Both the position numbers and the translations under genes were made by a program. 10,390 nucleotides of DNA from Acidobacteriaceae bacterium (GTDB lineage Bacteria; Acidobacteriota; Terriglobia; Terriglobales; Acidobacteriaceae): contig PLST01000341.1 of assembly GCA_003164255.1 (NCBI GenBank), positions 1 through 10,390 on the forward strand, written 5' to 3'. Below are positions 1-7,200 of the stretch, piece after piece. The stretch's first letter is position 1; each line of letters begins with the position of its first letter. The notes beneath the pieces are model-generated. The model did no database searches. It was not told the DNA's origin and saw only the letters and a list, made by a program, of their open reading frames with translations.

Positions 1-1391
1 TTGCTCGGCGCTCCCATCGCGCTGTCAAACCCCACCGCGCTCACGCGGTACTCCATCGTCACGCCTGACGTCATGCCAAGCGCATCGTCGTAAAGCGGCT
101 CGGGCGTCACGCTCGCATTCAATCGCGCCCACTGCTCTGCGTTGCCGGCCGCGCCCAGAACCCTTCGCTCCACAAAATACCCGGCCACCGGAAAATCCAC
201 GGCCTTCCACATCAGTCGCACCCGCGTCTCGCCCGCATCGGCCGCAAGCCCATCCACCTTTGGAATCGCCGCCGCGTTCTTCGCCTGTGCCTCCGCAGCG
301 CTCGACGGAGTGCCCAGGTCCCCGCGCGAGTTCACGGCGCGCACGCGATAGTAATACGTCGTTCCACCCCGCACCGTGTCGTCCTCATACTGTGCGGTCC
401 CTGGCGGCAACGCCTGCGTCTGCAAAGCCTCATACGGCCCATCCGCAAGAAACGCGCGCTCCACCAGGTATCCTGCCAGGTTTGGCTTCTGCGCCGCCGG
501 CCAATTCACTGTCACCTTGCCCGCGTCGCCCGTCGCCGTCACCGGCTGCGGTGGTTCCAGCGCGTGATAGTCCGGGAAAAACATCTTGATCGTCGCTGGC
601 GGGCTTCTCCGCCCAAACGCGTCCACTGAGTACAAGCGATACGTCAGCATCTCGTTGGCTGGCGCATTGGTGTCGAGCAGCAACGGAATCTTCGCGTCCC
701 ACTGCACGCCCGGCACAATCGGCCGCGCCGTCACCGCCGCTCCTGTCTGTCCGCCTCCATCGCGTTCCACCACGTAGGCAATGGCCGGCAGCTGCCGGTT
801 CTCCGCCGGCGGCGCCCACATGAGCAGAACGCCGCGTTCGTCGCTCTTGCTCTGGACGCCGTCAGGCGCGGGCGCCAACGGCGTCGCCACGCTCGCATCC
901 ACCGCCGGGCTGGTCAACTGCACACTTGTCGCGCTTCCGCCCGCATTCAGTCCTTGTACCGTATACGTCCGTCTGCCCGCCGCCACGCCCGTCAGTGTCC
1001 ATGCAATGCCCAGCGCCTTGGCATACGTCGGATCGGTCAGCGCGCGCAATCCAACAATGTTGAACAGTTGTTGCCGCTTCTTGCTGCCATCGTTCGTCGC
1101 CAGCACTGGAGGCAGTCGCCGGATCGCGTCCGCATCTTCAACTGACAACGCTCCGAGCGCCATCTCGTCGGCCATCGCAATCTTCGCTGCCAGCGTCTGT
1201 CCCGTCGAGTCCGTCAACTTCCATCCGCCTGCGGGCCACTGTGTAGCCGGCGGAAACCACAGCAGCGAAATCTGTCCCTTGCCGTCTGAAGCCGCAAACA
1301 TCGCGCCATTCGCCTCTTGCGCCTGCGCGCCACCTTCGGCCGTCAACAGCACGCCCAGCACCAGCCACGCGATTTTCTTTGAAGCAGTCAT
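1..1391 (-). CDS. Secreted fibronectin type III repeat protein (3' partial)
   Basis: The frame opens at ATG (1389-1391) and runs 463 full codons off the left edge without a stop. Residues 1-25 are a good Sec signal peptide: a Lys-containing n-region, hydrophobic core IAWLVLGVLL and cleavage after AQA. Residues ~36-160 look like a divergent FnIII module (ISLLWFPP early, RRTYTVQGLNAGG late) interrupted by a partly helical segment ~72-125. Three clearer FnIII modules follow: ~171-270 (VLLMWAPP, then LTYRLYSVDAFG), ~278-368 (VTVNWPAA, GYLVERA, TYYYRVRAVNSRG) and ~375-463, cut by the edge (VRLMWKAV, GYFVERR, MEYRVSAVGFDS). The visible part has no cysteine. AGGA lies 5 nt upstream of the ATG, and the gene starts 15 nt after the preceding stop, in the same frame. 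FnIII modules are commonly protein- or carbohydrate-binding spacers. With no catalytic domain in the visible part, the protein is best described as an exported binding or structural protein. More modules or an effector domain may lie beyond the window. Confidence 0.88.
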   Translation of the reverse strand, partial: MTASKKIAWLVLGVLLTAEGGAQAQEANGAMFAASDGKGQISLLWFPPATQWPAGGWKLTDSTGQTLAAKIAMADEMALGALSVEDADAIRRLPPVLATNDGSKKRQQLFNIVGLRALTDPTYAKALGIAWTLTGVAAGRRTYTVQGLNAGGSATSVQLTSPAVDASVATPLAPAPDGVQSKSDERGVLLMWAPPAENRQLPAIAYVVERDGGGQTGAAVTARPIVPGVQWDAKIPLLLDTNAPANEMLTYRLYSVDAFGRRSPPATIKMFFPDYHALEPPQPVTATGDAGKVTVNWPAAQKPNLAGYLVERAFLADGPYEALQTQALPPGTAQYEDDTVRGGTTYYYRVRAVNSRGDLGTPSSAAEAQAKNAAAIPKVDGLAADAGETRVRLMWKAVDFPVAGYFVERRVLGAAGNAEQWARLNASVTPEPLYDDALGMTSGVTMEYRVSAVGFDSAMGAPS

Positions 1392-1396
1392 CGTCG

Positions 1397-1406
1397 TCCT
1401 GTCACC
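1397..1406 (-). promoter_or_regulatory. Ribosome binding site of the FnIII gene
   Basis: Read on the minus strand, the 15-nt gap is GGTGACAGGACGACG and then ATG. AGGA (1397-1400) has a 5-nt spacer, and GGTGA lies just upstream as a second purine-rich stretch. This supports the ATG at 1389-1391 as the start. No in-frame alternative exists between the upstream TAG and this ATG. Confidence 0.55.
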
Positions 1407-4400
1407 CTACATATGCACTGAGAACGAAACCGATCCCAGTGGCCACGGCAGCCCAATACTCGCGCTCGCGTTCATCTCCACCGGCAGCGCCTCGGCATGG
1501 ATCTGCGCCGAAACCCCCGCACTCACGCAAACGCTGTCCACGCATACGCCGGCAGAAACGCTCGCCGAAAAATCTCCTGAGATATGCGGCTGTGGCGTCA
1601 CCGTCAGTCCAACATCCACATCGCCCCGCACATATGCTGATGCAACCGAATCGTCGCCCACATCCAGGTTGATGCCCTCTCCGCCGCCCAGCGAAAGCCC
1701 CGCATCTGAAAGCATCACGTACATGTTCGCCGTGGTGTACAGCAACTGCCCACTGATCCTGGGCCCCTGCTGCTTGCCGGCGTCAACATGCCACGGCCCG
1801 CTCGGTCCAAAATGCATATCCACCGCGGCATTGTTCGCGCTGTTGCCCATATCCACCTGCGCAACCCCGCCCAGCAGGTTCAGGTGTCCCCATAGGCGCG
1901 CGTCAAAGTTGCCGCCCGCATATTGCAGGTATCCCTGGAAATCCCCATTCCCGCTGTCGGCCATCTTCAGCAGCCACGCATGAAAGTCCAACCGTGCGCC
2001 AGAATCCTGCCCGCCCGCTTTGATGGATAAGTCGCCGTCCAACGTATAAGTAAACTGGTCCGGCATCCCCACGCGAATCCCCGCCATAAACAGGAAAGAG
2101 TTATCCATCGAAGGAACTGCGGACTTCAGCGAGCCTGTATCTTCAAACGCACTTATCGGGAAGTTATGACCTATTCCACCCTGCACGCGGTAAAGATTCA
2201 TCACCGGCGGCACTGAGATAAGGGGTAATCCTGTCGGCCCAAGCAAGTAAGTCACGCGTGTCAGCCAGTAATCGTGTCCTCCCTGGTAACCAAGCCGGAA
2301 CTCGCCAGTGATCGGCGGCCCTCCTAACTCCGAAAGATCTACGCTCCCTGATATCTCGTCCCCGCTCGTGCTCCCATCCCCCGAATAGACCGGATGAATC
2401 TTGGCATCGGAACTCGGCTGGCCGGCAGGGTAGGGAACATCGATCGTGAATGGCGCAAACGACGGCCCCGTCGCCGTGTAGTTATTCCCGCTGTTGTCCA
2501 CCTGGTAGTTCACCTGCGCCGTCGCCGCCGCCATCACCTCCGACAGGTGCACGTTGGTATTGAACAGCGCGGCCAGAACCTGCGGCCCTGAGCTCGGCGC
2601 CGTCAGATGAACCGACGCCACGTCAACCGGCGTTTGGCCGAGCGTTGAGCTTCCGCCAAGCGAAATATCCTTGGTCGGATTCCCCTGCGCAAAATAGCCG
2701 CGCCCATCCATCCCGAAGTTGAACACCGTATCGAAAGCTGAAAACGTCTTGTTCTGTGCCGAGAACACAAAATGCGTGTTCGCCTGCACAACCCACCCAA
2801 GATTCTGCGCCTCGGTAAACACGAGGTTGCTCGCCGTAAAGCCGAAATTCCCATAACTCTTCGTCACGTTCGGGCTACTCAGCGGGAAGCTGATGTCGGC
2901 CTGCTGGCCACCGCCTGACTGCAGCGTCGCATTCCCCGTCAGGTCCGTATCGAGCCATGGAACGCGCACATCCATACCGGTGTACTGCGCCGTAAATGTT
3001 CCATTGAACGCCGTCGCGGTGATCGACTTGAAGCTCACCGTCCCCTTGCCCAGGCCCGCCGTGAACGGCCCGGTATTCAGCGCCCCGCACAGCCCTGCCC
3101 CCGTCACGCCCCAGTCGTTCACCACTGGCGAGAGCGACGAACTCGATACCAGGTTCATCGTGTACGGAGTGATCGCAAGGCTCGGGAAGCGCACGCCCAC
3201 CCAATCCTTGCCGCTCAGCGGTCCGCAAAGCGTTCCCGCCGCGTCGCCATCATGATGACTCAAATCCAGCCGCACCGCATTCGACTGCATCGTAAAAGCG
3301 CTCCAGCCAATCAGCGTCTTCGGCAGCGTCAGCCCATCCTTCATCCAGTCGCCGTTCGCATGCAACTCCGCCTGTACGTTGCTCCACGTCACCGGCAGTT
3401 CGCCCGGCTGTCGCAGCGTATCGTCGCTCAGTTGCACGTTCAGCGTCGCCGTGAGCGCGCCTCCGGCTTGTCCATTCAGCCGTTGGATGGCCCCCGTCAG
3501 TCCCGGCACGCTCGCCGCCAGGGGGATATTGGGCGAAACATCAATGCTTCCCGTCTGCACATGCAGTCCGTCCGGCACGCTCCAGTTCTTAAGTTGTATC
3601 GGCACCGTCGGATATTGGTCATACCCTCCGCTTCCGGAGTTAGCCATGTGAATAATCAAGTTACCAGTTCCGCTGTAAGTGCTCCCAGTCTGAGTTACGT
3701 GGTTCTGCAACCCACTTATTTCAAATGCGCCACCGCTTTGCACCTGGAAAAGGAACTTACAAGGCTTCGTCGGATCAGAGGCAACGACCTCATACACCTT
3801 CGTATTTGAGGCTACATGCTGGTCCGGAAGCGAGTTACCCAATTGCGCAACGGCTTGCTTTAAGGCTCCATTTACATACTGCACAGCGCCTAGCCCTTGC
3901 ACGCTGTGGTTCGAGCCCGATAAAAGTCCAATCTTCAAGGGCGGAAGATTGCTTCCTGCGGGTGGTGACAGTGTATTCAGGAGCGACTGCGCCTCGGCAA
4001 GATTCGGCCCCGTGGCCGGAGTCGCTCCTCCTCCACTCGGTTCATTCGCCGTGAGCCCCGAAGGCATCAGCGAACCGAGTGCCTTGGTTACTGATCCTGT
4101 AAGATTCGGCTTCGTCGGCTCGGGCAATACATCTGCTTCCACCATCACGTTGTGGTTGCCCAGCGTCTGCACCTGCAATCCGGGCGAATCAACTGGCGAA
4201 CTCGTGGAAACAATAATCGGCGGCTCGGGAATCGGAATCTGGATCGCGATCCCGCCGAAATTGATCGTGGTAAATCCTTGTCGCGTCAGGTTCATGCGCT
4301 TGGTGGACGGGCCCAGCGAAAACGTCTGTTGCGATTGCACGCCATCCACAACCCACGTCACACGCACTGGGCCGTGGCCATAGTATTCGAGAGCCGTCGT

Positions 4401-7190
4401 CGCATCCACGCCATCGTCGCACGTACTGCAAATAGCCGTCGGCTGCAGCTGTCCTGGCCGCATTGGCTCAATGGTCATGTGCGCCGGTACATTTGCTTTG
4501 TTCCCGTTTGCCTGCTGTTCAATAGGCGCGCGCAACGCCGGTGCTGCCGCAGTCGCATTCGATTTTCCGTCTTGCACGTCGACGCCAACGTGATTCATCA
4601 CCGGAGTCTTGAACTTCGAGATGTCGTAAGCTCCGAAATCCGGATCGTCAATGCCCTTCAAGTGCAGCGGGCCGTCCGCCACCAGGTCTTCGAGCACGGT
4701 AATGTTCAATGGCTGGCAATACAGCATGTACGCATCGCTGGCCGCCTGTTGCGCCGGAGAACTTCCGCTTCCCGGCGACATCATCTGCTTGAAGTTCGAC
4801 TGCACGCTTGCCATCGTCAGCCCGGTCTTCGTCACCGCGCCCTGCGCAGTCATTTTCGTCAGCAGCGCCGCCTGCAGAAACGGAGTCGTCGGTCCGTCCA
4901 CGCTCGACGAAATCGCCTGTTCGCTCACGTGCTGCAAGTCGTCGTTTGAAATCTGGTAAACGCGCACCGTAAAGCTGCCGGTGGATTGATACGCGTGTTG
5001 AAGTGGGCTCGTGTTGTTTGTAGGCAGCGCCAATTGCTGGCTAGGATCCCAGTTCGTCACATTCTGGGCGGCCGGGGGCGCTGCCAGTGGCACCACCGTT
5101 CCATCTCCCCAGTCCACAAACACGTTGCTGAAGTCGACCTGCGTTACATCCTTCACCAGGCATTGATTGCCGCACGTCGAACCCGGCGGCACAGCCGTCT
5201 GTGGCGTGTAATCCGGTTGATAGGGCGACCGCGAAAGATCGATCGTGCCGCCCAGCGACCATTTGTCTCCCGCGTAGCTGTTCGGATCATTGCTCGTCTT
5301 CGACAGGTTCTGCACCTGCAGATTTCCCGTCGTGATGCCCGTGCCGTTGCACGCCAGGCCGTTCGGCGCAAGAGGTGCCATCAGCGGCCAACGGTCTGAG
5401 ATCTCCACCTGCACATCCACAGTCCCGCCCTGCGCGTTTTGCTGCGCATTCGCATTTTGCAGGGCATTCGCGTTCTGCGTTTGAGACACGCTTATCTGCT
5501 TTACCTGTGGCTGTGTCGTCACGCCGCTCTTGTTGTACGTGTGGAATCCCGCCACTTCCCACTGCAGATCGCCCTGGCTGAGTTTGCCGCTCAACTGGTC
5601 TCCACCGGCAGGCGGCGGTGCGCCGCTTCCCGCTCCGCCGTTCGACGGAGAAGTAATATGGCCACCAATCCCAATCACGCCCGCACTGCCGAACACCATC
5701 CTTCGCGTTGGCTCAAGCACCGTCTTCAAGAATGCCGGGTCGGGCCGGAAATACGTGGGCACCACGTTGATGAATCCGCCCGGCGCGCCCAGCGCCAGCG
5801 TCTTCTTGCCGGGTATCGTTTGCGTTGCCAGCAGCGTCTTCCCGTCCTTGGCGTACACCCGCAGCACAAAATAGTCCGCCAGTCCAGGATTCTTCTCGTG
5901 CCACTTGAAGACTGAGTTGTCGTCGAGTAGCGGCACCGCGTACGTCACGTATTGGTCGCTCTGCGATGCGGCGCCCAGCGGCGCATCCAGCCCGATCACG
6001 CCCATCGTAAATTTCTGCAGCGTGATCGGCACAATCTTCAGCACCGTTGGCGGTCCTGACGGCTTCACGGCCATTACGTTCAACATGCCCTTGCCAACGA
6101 GCACCTGCGTCGCATTCTGGTTGGCCTTAGTTTCAACCGACGCCAGTCCCGGCGGTTGCAGAGTGATATCGCGTCCGCCTGGCAATGCGTTGGGCAGCGC
6201 GTTCACGCTCACATGCATCTCAGTGCTGTCCACGTAGCGCGCAGGCCCATTTGCAAACACCGCCGCCGGAACACCCGCGCCAATCGTGAACGTTACCTGC
6301 GTCCCGGGTACAAAGCCTGTCCCCTCCAGCGTCAGATCAACATTCTGGCTGCCCGCTGCAATCTGGTTGGGAATCACGCGCAGAATCTGCATCGGCGTCA
6401 TATGGGCGATAGTCGCGCTCGATGTCACAGTAAAAGTATTGGCCGCCGTCAGCCGGGTTTGTCCGCCAACGGCCAACACCACGGCGCGCGCTCCCAGCGG
6501 CGCATTCGGCGCAATCATCACCTGCGCCTGGATCTGGTTGCCGTTCGTCACCGTGGCCGATTGCAGAGTGATCCCCGCGCTCGGCGTGAATTGCAGCGTG
6601 GCCGGAGATGTAAAGTTCGCGCCCGCCAGCGTCAACGCAACAGTCGTCCCCTGCGTCCCCTGTACCGGCGTAAATCCGCGCAGCGCCGGTTGCGCATTCG
6701 GTGCAGTCCCGCAGGCCGTGGGCGAAAGCATGCCCGGCGGGCAATTGTTGTTCGCAGCCGCAGTAATCGTGAACGGCGTTGAAATCTTCAGGTCGTGGTC
6801 TGCGTCGACCAGCATCACAGTTCGGCTGCCCGGCTGGGCATTCGCCGCAATCTGAATTTGCGCCGTCATCTGCATCGGCGACGCCACGTTCACTCCGCTC
6901 ACCGTGATTCCCTGCGAGGGCGTAAAAACCACGTTGAACGACCGCGCCACAAAATTCGCGCCGTTGAAGGTCATCGTCACGGTCGAACCAGCCGCGGCCT
7001 GTGTTGGTGTGTACGACGTAAACGAGGGCGGAACTCCGGGCTGCGCCTGCACCACGGGCCTTGGTGTCTCGCGCTTGTTCTGCTGCGCCGACAGGCCGGT
7101 TGCGCTCAGGACGCAAAGCGCCCACGCCACTCCGCTCAGGCAACCCGCGCCTGCGAAGAGAGAATGCGTCCCATCGCTCACTCGCCTCAT
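1407..7190 (-). CDS. Giant secreted IPT/TIG- and PKD-domain protein, 1927 aa, function unknown
   Basis: The ATG is at 7188-7190 and the stop TAG at 1407-1409. Residues 1-35 form a plausible Sec signal peptide: MRR, a hydrophobic stretch ~17-33, and cleavage after GLSA before QQ. Three IPT/TIG-like repeats follow (~54-144, 167-256, 266-366), sharing a GANF/GTGF motif after a V.LT strand and a G.R.V/I.L motif near the end. Residues ~384-495 are an unassigned module. A Gly/Pro linker (~512-532) and an NANALQ-type repeat (573-587) precede a PKD-like region (~589-760) with VDWGDGT at 692-698 and QHAYQSTGSFTVRVY at 731-745. Residues ~905-1020 hold CSTC (921-924) and an Ig-like VRVTWVVDG. The remaining ~850 residues are beta-rich, Gly/Ser-rich and unassigned, ending SVSFSVHM. 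Close Cys pairs (150/160, 673/677, 921/924, 1883/1888) fit an oxidising extracytoplasmic location. The start has no strong Shine-Dalgarno but lies 10 nt after the upstream stop, so translational coupling is likely. No enzyme motif is seen. A surface or secreted structural or adhesive role is inference. Confidence 0.9.
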   Translation of the reverse strand: MRRVSDGTHSLFAGAGCLSGVAWALCVLSATGLSAQQNKRETPRPVVQAQPGVPPSFTSYTPTQAAAGSTVTMTFNGANFVARSFNVVFTPSQGITVSGVNVASPMQMTAQIQIAANAQPGSRTVMLVDADHDLKISTPFTITAAANNNCPPGMLSPTACGTAPNAQPALRGFTPVQGTQGTTVALTLAGANFTSPATLQFTPSAGITLQSATVTNGNQIQAQVMIAPNAPLGARAVVLAVGGQTRLTAANTFTVTSSATIAHMTPMQILRVIPNQIAAGSQNVDLTLEGTGFVPGTQVTFTIGAGVPAAVFANGPARYVDSTEMHVSVNALPNALPGGRDITLQPPGLASVETKANQNATQVLVGKGMLNVMAVKPSGPPTVLKIVPITLQKFTMGVIGLDAPLGAASQSDQYVTYAVPLLDDNSVFKWHEKNPGLADYFVLRVYAKDGKTLLATQTIPGKKTLALGAPGGFINVVPTYFRPDPAFLKTVLEPTRRMVFGSAGVIGIGGHITSPSNGGAGSGAPPPAGGDQLSGKLSQGDLQWEVAGFHTYNKSGVTTQPQVKQISVSQTQNANALQNANAQQNAQGGTVDVQVEISDRWPLMAPLAPNGLACNGTGITTGNLQVQNLSKTSNDPNSYAGDKWSLGGTIDLSRSPYQPDYTPQTAVPPGSTCGNQCLVKDVTQVDFSNVFVDWGDGTVVPLAAPPAAQNVTNWDPSQQLALPTNNTSPLQHAYQSTGSFTVRVYQISNDDLQHVSEQAISSSVDGPTTPFLQAALLTKMTAQGAVTKTGLTMASVQSNFKQMMSPGSGSSPAQQAASDAYMLYCQPLNITVLEDLVADGPLHLKGIDDPDFGAYDISKFKTPVMNHVGVDVQDGKSNATAAAPALRAPIEQQANGNKANVPAHMTIEPMRPGQLQPTAICSTCDDGVDATTALEYYGHGPVRVTWVVDGVQSQQTFSLGPSTKRMNLTRQGFTTINFGGIAIQIPIPEPPIIVSTSSPVDSPGLQVQTLGNHNVMVEADVLPEPTKPNLTGSVTKALGSLMPSGLTANEPSGGGATPATGPNLAEAQSLLNTLSPPAGSNLPPLKIGLLSGSNHSVQGLGAVQYVNGALKQAVAQLGNSLPDQHVASNTKVYEVVASDPTKPCKFLFQVQSGGAFEISGLQNHVTQTGSTYSGTGNLIIHMANSGSGGYDQYPTVPIQLKNWSVPDGLHVQTGSIDVSPNIPLAASVPGLTGAIQRLNGQAGGALTATLNVQLSDDTLRQPGELPVTWSNVQAELHANGDWMKDGLTLPKTLIGWSAFTMQSNAVRLDLSHHDGDAAGTLCGPLSGKDWVGVRFPSLAITPYTMNLVSSSSLSPVVNDWGVTGAGLCGALNTGPFTAGLGKGTVSFKSITATAFNGTFTAQYTGMDVRVPWLDTDLTGNATLQSGGGQQADISFPLSSPNVTKSYGNFGFTASNLVFTEAQNLGWVVQANTHFVFSAQNKTFSAFDTVFNFGMDGRGYFAQGNPTKDISLGGSSTLGQTPVDVASVHLTAPSSGPQVLAALFNTNVHLSEVMAAATAQVNYQVDNSGNNYTATGPSFAPFTIDVPYPAGQPSSDAKIHPVYSGDGSTSGDEISGSVDLSELGGPPITGEFRLGYQGGHDYWLTRVTYLLGPTGLPLISVPPVMNLYRVQGGIGHNFPISAFEDTGSLKSAVPSMDNSFLFMAGIRVGMPDQFTYTLDGDLSIKAGGQDSGARLDFHAWLLKMADSGNGDFQGYLQYAGGNFDARLWGHLNLLGGVAQVDMGNSANNAAVDMHFGPSGPWHVDAGKQQGPRISGQLLYTTANMYVMLSDAGLSLGGGEGINLDVGDDSVASAYVRGDVDVGLTVTPQPHISGDFSASVSAGVCVDSVCVSAGVSAQIHAEALPVEMNASASIGLPWPLGSVSFSVHM
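4911..5426 (-). other. PKD-like domain with a long insertion
   Basis: Residues ~589-760 of the giant protein begin with a beta strand (VDVQVEISDRWPL). A roughly 85-residue segment containing C614 and C673/C677 comes next, then the PKD hallmark VDWGDGT (692-698) and the closing QHAYQSTGSFTVRVY (731-745). A normal PKD domain is about 80-90 residues, so either there is an insertion between the first strand and the WGDGT loop, or two small domains lie side by side. The PKD identification rests on the two motifs and their order. Confidence 0.65.
5430..5474 (-). repeat. Short coding tandem repeat, six-codon period (NANALQ / NANAQQ / NAQ)
   Basis: Residues 573-587 of the giant protein repeat Asn-Ala-rich hexapeptides, and the DNA repeats with an 18-nt period (AAYGCGAATGCSCWGCAA-like units, two and a half copies). 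It sits in a linker just before the PKD-like region. Such repeats can change in copy number by slippage without breaking the frame. Confidence 0.6.
6093..7031 (-). repeat. Three tandem IPT/TIG-like Ig repeats in the giant protein
   Basis: Residues ~54-144, 167-256 and 266-366 of the giant protein align by eye. Each opens with a Pro-containing motif (YTPTQAAAGSTV, FTPVQGTQGTTV, VIPNQIAAGSQNV), then a hydrophobic strand and GANF, GANF or GTGF, then a V.FT strand, and closes with PGSRTVML, LGARAVVL or PGGRDITL. The IPT/TIG family is an Ig-like fold common in bacterial surface proteins. The first two repeats are separated by a Cys-bearing linker (C150, C160), and the third is the most divergent. 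Confidence 0.75.
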
Positions 7191-7200
7191 CGTCTAGTTC
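7191..7200 (-). other. 10-nt junction between barrel gene and giant TIG/PKD gene
   Basis: On the minus strand the upstream stop TGA is followed by GAACTAGACG and then the ATG of the giant gene. There is no good GGAG-type Shine-Dalgarno in the gap or just before it. The closeness of stop and start suggests that ribosomes finishing the barrel gene re-initiate here. The two genes are in different frames. No room exists for a promoter or terminator. Confidence 0.5.

Noticed and set aside
781..1983. 400-codon plus-strand open frame
   Set aside because: It lies antisense across the end of the giant gene and the start of the FnIII gene, with no domain pattern. It is low-complexity Ala/Ser/Pro/Cys sequence typical of the complement of GC-rich codons. 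The minus-strand reading has signal peptides and domain repeats.
4152..4949. 265-codon plus-strand open frame
   Set aside because: Arg/His-rich sequence antisense to the giant gene, without start context or a recognisable fold. It is a shadow frame.
6337..7143. 268-codon minus-strand open frame inside the giant gene
   Set aside because: It overlaps the TIG repeats in another frame and is rich in Arg, Asp, Gly and Ala with no strand pattern. The signal peptide and TIG repeats belong to the other frame.
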